From: Curtobacterium sp. MCBA15_012
Lineage (GTDB): Bacteria; Actinomycetota; Actinomycetes; Actinomycetales; Microbacteriaceae
Reading direction: 5' to 3'
Length of the DNA stretch: 64,000 nt
NCBI RefSeq assembly: GCF_001864935.2
Contig: NZ_CP126267.1
Location: 2,480,001 to 2,544,000 of the forward strand
Shown: positions 44,152-54,891 of the stretch, in pieces
Layout: each line of letters begins with the position of its first letter
How positions within the stretch are numbered: the first letter of the stretch is position 1
Translations under genes and position numbers: made by a program
Notes under the pieces: generated by a model
What the model saw: the letters and a program-made list of their open reading frames with translations, nothing else
Database searches by the model: none
What the model was told of the DNA's origin: nothing

Positions 44152-44709
44152 TCACATGCCGGTGAGCGCCTCGGGGGCCACGACCACGAGCAGGACGATG
44201 AGGATCACCGGGTTCGCGAAGAACGCCAGCACCACGCCGACGGCTCCGTACCACCGGCCGAAGGACCCGACGGCGGCGATGAACCCGAGCACGGCGGCGA
44301 TCAGCGTCAGGAACACCACGACGAAGCAGATCCCGAAGGCGAAGGTCGTGTCCCCGCCCATGAACACCGCGAAGGCGCTCGCGTCGACCGCGGCCGAGAC
44401 GATCGCCAGACCCAGCGCGATCTTGCCCACGATCGGGTTCCGGCGACGCTTCGCGGCGGCGAGGGTGCGCGTGTCGACGGTGTTCCGCTGCATCAGACGC
44501 TCGAAGTCCCCCGTGGCCCGACCGGTCGTCGAGCGCGCCGCGGCACCGTTCCGTCCGGCGGCGCGGGCGGCCGCGGTCGAGGGGGCGGCCGCGCGCTGCG
44601 GTGCGTCCGGTCGGGCGGCGGGGTCGGGGCGAGGAGCGGCTGTGGCCTTCGTGCGGCTCGTCGACGACGGGCCGGTGGCACGCGGTGCGCGCTGGTGCGG
44701 TTCCGGCAC
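44152..44709 (-). CDS. Hypothetical membrane protein with Ala/Arg-rich N-terminus
   Basis: 185 residues, family not recognised beyond a loose likeness to DUF4190-type small membrane proteins. Residues 1-75 are Ala/Pro/Arg/Thr-rich and disordered. Then come a basic patch (LAAAKRRRNPIVGKI) and three to four helices (IALGLAIVSAAVDASAFAVF, FAFGICFVVVFLTLIAAVLG, WYGAVGVVLAFFANPVILIV). GTG at 44709 was chosen because GAGGGAGGG lies four bases upstream; the frame stays open far beyond this, but only as a GC artefact. It precedes menB by 100 nt on the same strand. Confidence 0.7.
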   Translation of the reverse strand: MPEPHQRAPRATGPSSTSRTKATAAPRPDPAARPDAPQRAAAPSTAAARAAGRNGAAARSTTGRATGDFERLMQRNTVDTRTLAAAKRRRNPIVGKIALGLAIVSAAVDASAFAVFMGGDTTFAFGICFVVVFLTLIAAVLGFIAAVGSFGRWYGAVGVVLAFFANPVILIVLLVVVAPEALTGM

Positions 44710-44815
44710 CGGCCCTCCCTCTGTGCTGTCCTGGTGTGCTGTGCTGCCCTGGTTCGGCTTGGCCGTCGATCCGGAGACCGACCGTCGCATGCTAGTGGCC
44801 GGCCCTGGCGGTCGG

Positions 44816-44875
44816 CTCCGAGGAACCGGCGGGCCGGCTGAACGCCTGACCGGCCGGCCCGCCGGTTCCTCGGAG
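44816..44875. repeat. Perfect 22-bp inverted repeat in a divergent promoter region
   Basis: 44816-44837 is exactly complementary to 44854-44875 around a 16-nt spacer. It lies between the divergent starts at 44709 and 44938, where a terminator is not expected. Confidence 0.92.
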
Positions 44876-44937
44876 ACCCTGACCACGGAGACACAGGACG
44901 AGCGGACGAGGGGTCGCCGCGTGCGTGAGGATGGGGT

Positions 44938-45918
44938 GTGCTCCCCGACCTCGCCGACCTCACCGCCGATGCCCACGTCGTCGCGCTGCCGATGCGCGTC
45001 CGGTTCCGCGGCATCACCACGCGCGAGGCCCTCGTGCTGCGCGGTCCGGCCGGCTGGACCGAGTTCTCGCCGTTCGTCGAGTACGACGACGCCGAGGCCG
45101 CCGCATGGCTCCGTGCCACCGTCGACTTCGGCTGGACCGAGCACGAACCCGCGGCCGGGACCGTCCCGGTCAACGCGACCGTGCCGGCGGTCTCCCCCGA
45201 CCAGGTGCCGGACCTGGTGGCGCGCTACCCGGGCTGCACCACGGCGAAGGTCAAGGTCGCCGAGCCGGGGACGACCCTCGAGGACGACGTCGCGCGGGTC
45301 GCGGCCGTCCGGCGGGTGATGGGCCCCGACGCCGCGGTCCGGGTCGACGCGAACGGCCTGTGGTCGGTCGAGCAGGCCGTGGCCGCCGTCGAGGCGCTCG
45401 CCCCGTACGACCTGCAGTACGCCGAGCAGCCCGTCGCGACGGTCGAGGGGCTGGCCGAGGTCCGTCGGCGCACGGCCGGGCTCGGCGTGCCGATCGCGGC
45501 GGACGAGAGCGTCCGGAAGGCCGCCGACCCGCTCGCGGTCGCCCGCGCCGGGGCCGCCGACGTCCTGGTCGTCAAGGCCCAGCCCCTCGGCGGGATCAGC
45601 GCGGCACGGCGCATCATCGCGGAGGCCGGACTGCCCTGCGTCGTCTCGAGCGCGCTCGACACGTCGGTCGGACTCGGCATGGGGGCGTTCCTCGCGGCTG
45701 CGGCGATGACCCCCGGGTACGCCGCCGGTCTCGGCACCGCCGCCATGTTCACGGGCGACGTGACGGATGCGCCGCTCCTGCCGGTCGACGGCGCCGTCCC
45801 CGTTCGTCGGGTCGAGGTGGCACGCGACCTGCTCGAGCGGCACGCCGCGGCACCGGAGCGCCGAACCTGGTGGATGGACCGGCTCCGACGCACGCACGCG
45901 GTGCTCGCGGCCGGCTGA
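44938..45918 (+). CDS. menC: o-Succinylbenzoate synthase MenC
   Basis: 326 residues of the enolase superfamily MLE subgroup. KVKV (Lys acid/base pair) in TTAKVKVAEPG, DANGLWSVEQAV (first metal Asp), YAEQPVATVEGL (Glu), ADESVRKA (Asp) and the second Lys in VVKAQPLGGIS are all in place. It dehydrates SHCHC to o-succinylbenzoate. GTG at 44938 was chosen, with homology beginning within 15 residues. It is divergent from the hypothetical membrane protein and converges on ccsB. Confidence 0.94.
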   Translation: MLPDLADLTADAHVVALPMRVRFRGITTREALVLRGPAGWTEFSPFVEYDDAEAAAWLRATVDFGWTEHEPAAGTVPVNATVPAVSPDQVPDLVARYPGCTTAKVKVAEPGTTLEDDVARVAAVRRVMGPDAAVRVDANGLWSVEQAVAAVEALAPYDLQYAEQPVATVEGLAEVRRRTAGLGVPIAADESVRKAADPLAVARAGAADVLVVKAQPLGGISAARRIIAEAGLPCVVSSALDTSVGLGMGAFLAAAAMTPGYAAGLGTAAMFTGDVTDAPLLPVDGAVPVRRVEVARDLLERHAAAPERRTWWMDRLRRTHAVLAAG

Positions 45919-46106
45919 CCCCCGGCGAGGACCGCCACGACCGGGCACGACGCGCCGCGGGGCCTGCGCCACATGGGCAGGACACGCCGCGGGCTCACGC
46001 CGAGTGGGCCCGAGAAGGCGCGCTCGCGCCCACCGACAGACATGTGCTGCCCGCTCGACGCGGCCGCCCGCGCGCCCCGCGGCGCCGCGCCCCGCGACCC
46101 ACACGA

Positions 46107-46150
46107 CGGACGGGAGGCGCGGTGCCGACCGGCACCGCGCCTCCCGTCCG
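46107..46150. terminator. Bidirectional terminator, perfect 20-bp stem (GGACGGGAGGC family)
   Basis: 46107-46126 pairs exactly with 46131-46150 around a GACC loop between convergent menC and ccsB. The outer arm carries the shared GGACGGGAGGC core. Confidence 0.9.
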
Positions 46151-46180
46151 GGGGTGGGTCGCGTCAGCGCCCGCCGTGGG

Positions 46181-47169
46181 TCACAGACCCGAGTAGCTGT
46201 GCAGCCCCTTGAAGAACACGTTCACGACCGAGAAGTTGAACATCACCGCGGCGAAGCCGATCAGCGCCAGCCAGGACGACCGCGCACCACGCCACCCGCG
46301 GGTCGCCCGCGCGTGGATGTACCCGGCGTAGAGGACCCAGATGATGAAGGTCCAGACCTCCTTGGTGTCCCACCCCCAGTACCGACCCCAGGCGCGCTCG
46401 GCCCAGATCGCACCGGCGATGAGCGTGAACGTCCACAGCACGAAGCCGACGAGCAGCACGCGGTAGGTCAGGACCTCGAGCCGCTCGGCGTCGGGCAGGG
46501 TCTCCATGAACCGCAGCTGCTTCGACACCGGGCGCCCCTGGCGGTACGTCTGCACGAGCTGTGCGACCGCGAGCCCCGCGCCGAGGGCGAAGAAGCCGGT
46601 GCCGGCGATCGCCACGAACACGTGGATGACGAGCCAGTACGACTCGAGCGCGGGCACGAGCGGCCGGACCGGGACGTAGTAGTTCACCGTCGCGATGCCG
46701 AGCAGGATGATCGTGAGCCCGCTGATGAAGACGCCGAGGAACTTCAGGTTCTGCCAGAACTGCACGAGCAGGAAGATCAGCGTGATGAGCGCCGTGCCCG
46801 TCAGGGAGAACTCGAACATGTTGCCCCACGGCACCCGGTCGGCCGCGATGCCACGGAGCACGACGGCCGCGACGTGCAGGACGAGCGCCAGGACGGTCAT
46901 CGCCATCCCGACCCGCTCGAACTTCGTGCCGCGTCCGCCCCGGCCGCCGTCGGTGGTCTCGTCGACCCGTTCCAGCACGACCGTGCCGCCCTGGACGGTC
47001 GCGACCGTCCGGGGCTCGGCGGCGGGCGCACGGCCGGCCGCCGCGGCGGTGACCTCACCCGAACGCTTCGCCATGTCCAGCGCGAACGAGATGAAGGCGA
47101 TGACGTAGACCGCCATGGCCGAGTACGTCAGCACGACGGAGTACGTCGCCAGGTTCGTCGTCAAGTCGT

Positions 47170-47173
<4 letters not shown>
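46181..47173 (-). CDS. ccsB: Cytochrome c biogenesis protein CcsB
   Basis: 330 residues, about eight helices. The haem-handling motif WGRYWGWDTKEVWTFIIWVL is the CcsA/CcsB WWD signature and is followed by YAGYIHARATRGW with the conserved His. With ResB it forms the system II complex that exports haem and attaches it to apocytochrome c. GTG at 47173 overlaps the resB stop as GTGA. Last gene of the resB-ccsB pair, ending at a strong hairpin. Confidence 0.95.
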
Positions 47174-49042
<1,869 letters not shown>

Positions 49043-49059
<17 letters not shown>

Positions 49060-49783
49060 AGCTCTGGATCACCGCCCCGACGCTCGACATGACGGCCGAC
49101 CAGATCCCGGTGACCATGAGCAGACCGATGACGATCAGGATCGCTCCTCCGATGATGTTGACAGTGCGCATGTGGCGCTTGACGACCCGGATCGCCCCGG
49201 TCGCCCACCCGGCGCCGACGGCGACGAGGACGAACGGGACACCGAGGCCGATGCAGTACGCGACCCCGAGCCACATGCCCTGCCAGGCACTGCCGGTCTG
49301 CACGCTGAGCAGGTTGATCGCGGCGAGCGTCGGGCCGAGGCAGGGCGTCCAGCCGAGCCCGAACACGATGCCGAGCAGGGGCGCCCCGACGAGCCCGGTC
49401 GCGGGCGTCCACGACGGCTTGATCGTGCGCTGCAGGAACGTGAACCGGCCGACGAAGACGAGGCCCATCGCGATCACGACGATGCCGAGCACCTGCGTGA
49501 TGAGGTCACGCCAGCGGACGAGCCAGAAGCCGAGCGCGCCGAAGACGGTCGTGTAGGCCACGAACACGGCCGTGAAGCCGAGCACGAACAGCAGGACGCC
49601 GAGCACGACGCGACCGCGACGCTGCCCGCCCTCGGCGATGCCGCCGACGTACCCGAGGTAGCCGGGCACGAGGGGCAGGACGCACGGGGACAGGAACGAG
49701 ACGAGGCCCGCGAGCGCGGCCACGGGCAGCGCCACGAGCATCTGCCCGCTGAGGATCGCGTCGGCGAAGGGGTTGCCGGACAC
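49043..49783 (-). CDS. ccdA: Cytochrome c biogenesis thiol-disulfide transporter CcdA
   Basis: 246 residues, six helices. The two redox cysteines sit in FLSPCVLPLVPGYLGYVGG (helix 1) and GWTPCLGPTLAAINLL (helix 4), the CcdA/DsbD signature. It carries electrons across the membrane to the extracytoplasmic TlpA-like thioredoxin encoded just upstream, keeping the cytochrome c haem-binding cysteines reduced. GTG at 49783 lies 3 nt after the tlpA-like stop. Confidence 0.96.
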
Positions 49784-49786
49784 GGG

Positions 49787-50395
49787 TCAGGAGGCCTTGC
49801 CGCTGAGCTCGTCGCCCACCAGGGTCTGCAGGATGCTCGGGCCGTCGACGGCGCCGAGCACGCGGGCGGCGACGCGGCCCTGCTTGTCGAGCACGATCGT
49901 CGCGGGCACCGCGTTCGGCGCGATCTGGCCGGACAGGGCGAGCTGCACGGTGCCGGTCTTCGCGTCGAGCACGGTCGGGTAGTCGACCCCGAAGGTGCGC
50001 TCGAACGCGGCGGCGGAGCCCTCCTCGTCGCGGACGTTCACGCCGACGAACGCGACGTCCTGGCCCTGGTACTGGTCGTGCACCTCGTTGAGGTACTTCG
50101 CCTCGGCGCGGCACGGCGGGCAGCCCGCGTACCAGAAGTTCAGGACGACGACCTTGCCGCGCAGGTCCTTCGCCGAGATGGTGTCGCCGTCGGTGTCCTT
50201 CGCGGTGAAGTCGACCGGGTCCTTCCGGTCGCCGGCGGAGACCTCGGTCACCGCGCCGTCGCCGGAGATGTAGTTCTGCGTGGTCCCGCTGCCGTACTGC
50301 TTCGACAGCGAGTCGTTCGACGAGCACCCGGCGAGCGCCAGCGCGGCGATCAGTGCGGTGGCAGCGACGGTGGCGATGCGCGTGCGGGGGGTCAT
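49787..50395 (-). CDS. TlpA-family thiol-disulfide reductase lipoprotein (ResA-like)
   Basis: 202 residues. A lipoprotein signal ends in LALAGC, with Cys24. The mature protein is a thioredoxin fold with active site WYAGCPPCRAEAKYL (CPPC), cis-proline segment NAVPATIVLDKQGRVA and GKVVVLNFWYAGCPPC as its leading strand. It should reduce the disulfide in apocytochrome c after receiving electrons from CcdA. Its ATG overlaps the phosphatase stop by one base. It belongs to the tlpA-ccdA-resB-ccsB operon. Confidence 0.94.
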   Translation of the reverse strand: MTPRTRIATVAATALIAALALAGCSSNDSLSKQYGSGTTQNYISGDGAVTEVSAGDRKDPVDFTAKDTDGDTISAKDLRGKVVVLNFWYAGCPPCRAEAKYLNEVHDQYQGQDVAFVGVNVRDEEGSAAAFERTFGVDYPTVLDAKTGTVQLALSGQIAPNAVPATIVLDKQGRVAARVLGAVDGPSILQTLVGDELSGKAS

Positions 50396-51051
50396 CAGAC
50401 TGCTCCTTCGTCGACGGCGGACGCACGCAGCGCGTACGCCGGGTCCGCGTACCCGACCTCGGTGAAGCGGCCGGGCGAGGTGGCGGGTGCACGCTCGACG
50501 GTCGTGATGCTCGACAGGTCGCACCGGCGCTTGCGCGGGTCGTGCCAGAGCGGCTCCCCCGCGAGCTTGCGGTGCACGGTCCAGATCGGCAGCTGGTGGC
50601 TGACGAGGACGACGTCGCCCTCGTCGACGCTCTCCCAAGCGGTCGTGACGGCCGCGAGCATGCGGTTCGCGATCGACTCGTAGGCCTCGCCCCAGCTCGG
50701 GCGGAACGGGTTCGCGATCCAGGGCCACTCCGTGGGGCGGCCGAGCGAGCGCTTGGTGAAGCCCGGTCGCTGTCCCTCGTAGCGGTTCGTCGGCTCGATG
50801 AGCCGCTCGTCGAGGGCGACCTCGAGGCCGTACGCGGCGGCCCACGGCGCGGCGGACTCCTGGGTGCGCTGGAGCGGCGAGGCGACGATCCGACGGACGT
50901 CGACCCCGGCGTCCTTCCAGGCGGTGGCGGAGGCGAGGGCCATCCGGGCACCGAGTTCGCTCAGACCGAAGCCGGGGAGCCGGCCGTAGAGCACTCGCCC
51001 CGGGTTGTGGACCTCGCCGTGCCGGACGAGGTGGATCCGTGACGCGGGCAT
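50395..51051 (-). CDS. Histidine phosphatase family protein
   Basis: 218 residues with the phosphoglycerate-mutase-like catalytic motif IHLVRHGEVHNPGRVLYGR (RHG), ASPLQRTQESAAPWA, a Glu in IEPTNRYEGQ region and the second His in VLVSHQLPIWTVHRKL. It hydrolyses a phosphomonoester; no substrate is implied. It heads the cytochrome c maturation operon by position, its stop overlapping the tlpA-like start. ATG at 51051 is 13 nt after TAGACT. Confidence 0.88.
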   Translation of the reverse strand: MPASRIHLVRHGEVHNPGRVLYGRLPGFGLSELGARMALASATAWKDAGVDVRRIVASPLQRTQESAAPWAAAYGLEVALDERLIEPTNRYEGQRPGFTKRSLGRPTEWPWIANPFRPSWGEAYESIANRMLAAVTTAWESVDEGDVVLVSHQLPIWTVHRKLAGEPLWHDPRKRRCDLSSITTVERAPATSPGRFTEVGYADPAYALRASAVDEGAV

Positions 51052-51058
51052 GGGTTCC

Positions 51059-51064
51059 AGTCTA
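51059..51064 (-). promoter_or_regulatory. -10 element TAGACT for the phosphatase-tlpA-ccdA-resB-ccsB operon
   Basis: Read from 51064, 13 nt before ATG at 51051. Confidence 0.5.
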
Positions 51065-51119
51065 GGTCGGTCTGCGCTTCCCACCGGCCGCCCAGGGGAT
51101 TCACCGGATGCGGGACCGC

Positions 51120-52610
51120 TCAGCCCAGCCGCCCGGTGAGTCGACCGTGCAGCGCGGTCGAGGCCGTGTTCAGGTGCACGACCTCGACCGTGCTTCCGTG
51201 CTTCGCGTACCGCTGCTCGACGCCGTCGAGGGCGGCGACCGTGCTGGCGTCGAAGACGTGCGCGTCGGACATGTCCACGACGACGTGCTCCGGGTCCTCG
51301 GCGTACGAGAACCGGGTGACGAGGTCGTTCGACGACGCGAAGAACAGGGCGCCGCGCACCCGGTAGCGGACGGTGTGCTCGTCGACGGGTTCTCGGACGA
51401 CCGACACCACGTGCGCGGCCCGACGGGCGAAGACGAGCGCGGCGACGACGACGCCGACCAGGACGCCGGTCGCGAGGTTGTCGGTCGCCACGACCACGAC
51501 GACGGTGACGAGCATGACCGCGGTCTCGCCGAGCGGCATGCGCCCGAGGGTCCGCGGCCGGATGCTGTGCCAGTCGAAGGTGGCGACGCAGACCATGAGC
51601 ATCACGGCGGTGAGCGCGGCCATCGGGATCTGCGCGACGACGTCGTGCAGCACGATCGTGAGCACGAGGACGGACACCCCGGCGACGAAGGTCGACACCC
51701 GGGTGCGCGCCCCGGCGGTCTTCACGTTGATGACGGTCTGGCCGATCATGGCGCACCCGCCGGTCCCGCCGAAGAAGGCCGAGGCGATGTTCGCGATCCC
51801 CTGCCCCCAGGACTCACGCCAGGCGCTCGACCGGGTCTCGGTGATCGCGTCGACGAGCTGCGCGGTGAGGAGCGTCTCGATGAGCCCGACGAGCGCGACG
51901 CCGAACGCGTACGGCGCGACGACCTGCAGCGTCGCCAGGTCCAGCGGCACCGTGATCCCGGAGAACCCGGGCAGGGCGGTCGGCAGCGATCCCTCGTCGC
52001 CGACCGTCGGGACCGCGATGCCGAACACCATCGTCATCGCGGTGACGACGACCACCGCGATGAGCGGTGCGGGCACCGCCTTCGTCAGGAACGGGAACGC
52101 GACGATGATCCCGACGCCGAGCGCGGTCAGGGGCCAGACGACGAACGGGACGTCGTGCCCGAGCAGGTTCGGCAGCTGCGCGGTGAAGATGAGGATCGCC
52201 AGGGCGTTCACGAACGCGACGTTGACGCTCCTCGGGATGAAGCGCATCAGCCGGGCGACCCCGAGGAACCCGAGCACGAGCTGGAACACGCCGCCGAGCA
52301 CGATCGCGGGCACGAGGTAGGCGATGCCGTGGTCGCGGACGAGCGGCGCGATCACGAGCGCGACCGAGCCCGCCGCGGCCGAGATCATCGCGGGCCGACC
52401 GCCGACGACCGAGATCACGACCGCGATGACGACGCTCGAGAACAGGCCGACCGCGGGGTCGACCCCGGCGACGACCGAGAACGAGATCGCCTCGGGGATG
52501 AGGGCCAGCGCGGTCACGACGCCGGCGAGGACCTCCCGCGTCAGCAGGCGCGGCGAGCGCAGGGCGTCGAGGACCCGCGGCGGGGTGGGGGCGTGCGTGA
52601 TCGTGGTCAT
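51120..52610 (-). CDS. SulP-family inorganic anion transporter with STAS domain
   Basis: 496 residues. About twelve helices (14 TM fold of SLC26/SulP) with LTREVLAGVVTALALIPEAI and SFSVVAGVDPAVGLFSS near the start, AFFGGTGGCAMIGQT in the middle, and a C-terminal STAS domain (about 405-490; HVVVDMSDAHVFDASTVAAL). It imports sulfate, bicarbonate or a related anion. Start ATG at 52610 was chosen; the very long upstream reading frame is a GC artefact. The start lies 8 nt from a 28-bp palindrome shared with a divergent MerR regulator, so it is probably that regulator's target. Confidence 0.92.
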   Translation of the reverse strand: MTTITHAPTPPRVLDALRSPRLLTREVLAGVVTALALIPEAISFSVVAGVDPAVGLFSSVVIAVVISVVGGRPAMISAAAGSVALVIAPLVRDHGIAYLVPAIVLGGVFQLVLGFLGVARLMRFIPRSVNVAFVNALAILIFTAQLPNLLGHDVPFVVWPLTALGVGIIVAFPFLTKAVPAPLIAVVVVTAMTMVFGIAVPTVGDEGSLPTALPGFSGITVPLDLATLQVVAPYAFGVALVGLIETLLTAQLVDAITETRSSAWRESWGQGIANIASAFFGGTGGCAMIGQTVINVKTAGARTRVSTFVAGVSVLVLTIVLHDVVAQIPMAALTAVMLMVCVATFDWHSIRPRTLGRMPLGETAVMLVTVVVVVATDNLATGVLVGVVVAALVFARRAAHVVSVVREPVDEHTVRYRVRGALFFASSNDLVTRFSYAEDPEHVVVDMSDAHVFDASTVAALDGVEQRYAKHGSTVEVVHLNTASTALHGRLTGRLG

Positions 52611-52617
52611 CGCCCGC

Positions 52618-52645
52618 AACCCTACCCTCACGTGAGGGTAGGGTT
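52618..52645. promoter_or_regulatory. 28-bp perfect palindrome, probable MerR-family operator
   Basis: AACCCTACCCTCAC followed by its exact complement, centred on CACGTG. It lies between the SulP transporter start (52610, minus) and the MerR start (52701, plus). TAGGGT inside it (52624-52619) is positioned as the -10 of the transporter, first base 14 nt before its ATG. Dyads of this kind are typical MerR-family sites. Confidence 0.75.
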
Positions 52646-52700
52646 GACCACCACCCGACACCGGGCACGGTCGACGGGGCACGGAGGGAGGTCTGTCACG

Positions 52701-53111
52701 ATGGCGGACGTGAAGGACGAGCACGGCACGGACACCATGCACATCGGCGAGCTCGCCGAACGCGCCGGGATGTCCCTCCGGACGATCCGGCACTACGACG
52801 AGGTGGGTCTCCTGGTGCCGAGCGCCCGCACGTCCGGCGGCTTCCGCGTGTACACCGCGCAGGACCTCGAACGCCTGCTCGTCATCCGCCGGATGAAGCC
52901 GCTCGGCTTCACGCTCGACGAGATGCGCGAACTGCTCCGCGTCGTCGACGCCCTCGCCACCGCGGGCCCGGCCGAGGAACACGCGCTCGCGGCCCGGCTC
53001 GACGAGTACCTCGCCGACGCCCGGGAACGCCACGCGAAGCTCGTCGAGCGCGCCGGCATGGCCGAGGAGTTCATCGGCACCCTCGGTACGCTCCGCGCTG
53101 CCCTCCCCTGA
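52701..53111 (+). CDS. MerR-family transcriptional regulator
   Basis: 136 residues. The winged HTH is MHIGELAERAGMSLRTIRHY and DEVGLLVPSARTSGGFRVYT, then MKPLGFTLDEMRELLRVV and a C-terminal coiled coil (about 85-130). There is no cysteine, so classical metal-thiolate or redox sensing is unlikely; the effector is unknown. The ATG at 52701 has GGAGGGAGG eight bases upstream. Divergence from the SulP gene across a palindrome points to control of anion uptake and autoregulation. Confidence 0.9.
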   Translation: MADVKDEHGTDTMHIGELAERAGMSLRTIRHYDEVGLLVPSARTSGGFRVYTAQDLERLLVIRRMKPLGFTLDEMRELLRVVDALATAGPAEEHALAARLDEYLADARERHAKLVERAGMAEEFIGTLGTLRAALP

Positions 53112-53163
53112 GCGCACCCGCCGCAGCCCACCCCTGGCCGCGCCCACGGCGGGACGGAGGCCG

Positions 53164-53169
53164 TAGACT
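53164..53169 (+). promoter_or_regulatory. -10 element TAGACT for aspS
   Basis: First base 14 nt before GTG at 53178. Confidence 0.45.
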
Positions 53170-53177
53170 CGACGACC

Positions 53178-54518
53178 GTGATCGAACGCACCCGCATCGC
53201 CGACCTCGCCGCCCGCCCGGAGGGCCCCGTCTCCGTCGCCGGATGGGTGGAGACCGTCCGCGACCAGAAGAAGGTCCAGTTCGTCGTGCTCCGCGACGAG
53301 TCCGGCGCAGCGCAGCTGGTGAACCCCGCCACGCGCGAGGCCGAGGACGGCGACGACGCCGCCCAGGCCGCCCTCGCCACGACGAACGCGATCTCCGGCC
53401 TGGCGCACGGCACCTTCGTGCACGTGCAGGGCACCCTCAAGCACGACGAGCGCGTCAAGCTCGGCGGCCTCGAGGTCAAGGTCGGCTCGCTCGAGGTCGT
53501 CAGCGCGGCGATCCCGGAGACGCCGATCGCCGACGACTCCTCGCTCGACAAGCGCCTCGACTGGCGCTTCCTCGACCTGCGCAACCGCAAGCAGAACCTC
53601 ATCTTCCGCATCCAGACGACGATGGAGCACGCGTTCCGCACCTACTGGGTGGAGCGCGACTACATCGAGGTGCACACCCCGAAGCTCATGGCGTCGCCGT
53701 CCGAGTCGCGTGCCGAGCTCTTCCAGCTCGAGTACTTCGAGACGACCGCCTACCTCGCGCAGTCGCCGCAGAACTTCAAGCAGATGGCGCAGCCGGCCGG
53801 CTTCGGCGCCGTGTTCGAGATCGCCGACGCCTTCCGTGCCGACCCGTCGTTCACGAGCCGCCACGCGACCGAGTTCACGAGCGTCGACGCCGAGTTCTCG
53901 TGGATCTCCTCGCACGAGGACGTCATGGCGATGCAGGAGGAGCTCCTGGTCGCCGGCTTCACCGCGGTCAAGGAGAAGCACGGCAAGGACATCGAGGAGG
54001 TCTTCGGCTTCGAGTTCGTCGTCCCGACCACCCCGTTCCCCCGCGTCACCCTGGCCGACGCCCGGAGGATCGTCGCCGACAGCGGCTACGAGGTCGTCCG
54101 TGCGGACGGTGACCTCGACCCCGAGGGCGAGCGTCGCGTCGCCGCGTGGGCCAAGGAGACGCACGGCTCCGAGTTCGTCTTCGTGACGGACTACGACGCC
54201 TCGATCCGGCCGTACTACCACATGCGCCACGAGGACGACCCGACGCTCACGAAGAGCTACGACCTCATCTTCAACGGTGCCGAGATCTCGACCGGCGCGC
54301 AGCGCGAGCACCGCGTCGACACCCTCGAGGCGCAGGCCGTCGAGAAGGGTCTCGACCCGGAGGAGCTCGGCTGGTACCTCGACTTCTTCCGCTACGGCGT
54401 CCCGCCGCACGGTGGCTTCGGCATGGGCCTCGCGCGCGTGCTCATGCTCGCCCTGCACGAGCCGTCGATCCGCGAGGTCACGTACCTGTTCCGCGGCCCG
54501 ACGCGGCTGACCCCGTAG
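53178..54518 (+). CDS. aspS: Aspartate--tRNA ligase, short archaeal-type (possibly aspartate--tRNA(Asn))
   Basis: 446 residues, against about 590 for the usual bacterial AspRS. An N-terminal OB fold (about 15-110; VSVAGWVETVRDQKKVQFVV) is followed by the class II core: motif 1 around YWVERDYIEVHTPKLM, motif 2 FRADPSFTSRHATEFTSVDA and motif 3 GGFGMGLARVLMLAL. The bacterial GAD insertion is absent, as in archaeal/eukaryal-type enzymes, which may be non-discriminating and charge tRNA-Asn with Asp. Whether this one does, and whether GatCAB or AsnRS exists, cannot be seen here. GTG start, leaderless-type promoter, monocistronic. Confidence 0.9.
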   Translation: MIERTRIADLAARPEGPVSVAGWVETVRDQKKVQFVVLRDESGAAQLVNPATREAEDGDDAAQAALATTNAISGLAHGTFVHVQGTLKHDERVKLGGLEVKVGSLEVVSAAIPETPIADDSSLDKRLDWRFLDLRNRKQNLIFRIQTTMEHAFRTYWVERDYIEVHTPKLMASPSESRAELFQLEYFETTAYLAQSPQNFKQMAQPAGFGAVFEIADAFRADPSFTSRHATEFTSVDAEFSWISSHEDVMAMQEELLVAGFTAVKEKHGKDIEEVFGFEFVVPTTPFPRVTLADARRIVADSGYEVVRADGDLDPEGERRVAAWAKETHGSEFVFVTDYDASIRPYYHMRHEDDPTLTKSYDLIFNGAEISTGAQREHRVDTLEAQAVEKGLDPEELGWYLDFFRYGVPPHGGFGMGLARVLMLALHEPSIREVTYLFRGPTRLTP

Positions 54519-54537
54519 TCCTCCCCAGGACCACGAC

Positions 54538-54573
54538 ACAGCGGCCACCCTCCGGCAGGAGGGTGGCCGCTGT
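54538..54573. terminator. Bidirectional terminator, 16-bp stem
   Basis: 54538-54553 pairs exactly with 54558-54573 around GGCA, between convergent aspS and the Dabb gene. Confidence 0.9.
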
Positions 54574-54597
54574 CGCGTCCGGGCCGGGAGGCGCGGC

Positions 54598-54891
54598 TCA
54601 GCTCCGCCAGTCGATGGCGGCCCGCTGCGTCACGAGTCCGCGGATCTCGGCTGCCGCGGCCTGGTGCTCGGGGTGCACCTGGTACGCGTCGAGCCCGGCG
54701 AGGTCGTCGAACGTCGCCACGACGGCCACGTCGTGGTTCTTCCCCGGGTAGGCCACGTTCTCGACGACCTCGAGGGAGCGGATCGACCCGACGGTCCCGA
54801 CCAGGCCGGTCAGCAGCGTCCGGATGCGGTCGATCGACGCGGCGCGGTCGAGGTCCTCGCGCAGGGTCCAGGAGACGACGTGGTGGATCAT
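54598..54891 (-). CDS. Dabb (stress-responsive A/B barrel) domain protein
   Basis: 97 residues forming one ferredoxin-like dimeric alpha/beta-barrel unit: MIHHVVSWTLREDLDRAASI, VGSIRSLEVVENVAYPGKNH, DVAVVATFDDLAGLDAYQVH and PEHQAAAAEIRGL. The conserved H-x-V...F and Y-x-x-H-P pattern of the Dabb family is present. Members range from stress proteins to small cyclases; function is unknown. Its ATG overlaps the glutaredoxin-like stop (ATGA), so the two are one operon. Confidence 0.88.
   Translation of the reverse strand: MIHHVVSWTLREDLDRAASIDRIRTLLTGLVGTVGSIRSLEVVENVAYPGKNHDVAVVATFDDLAGLDAYQVHPEHQAAAAEIRGLVTQRAAIDWRS

Noticed and set aside
52611..54548. Extension of the SulP gene to a 1142-codon frame
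   Set aside because: The added part is antisense to merR and aspS, which have clear family motifs; the transporter starts at 52610.
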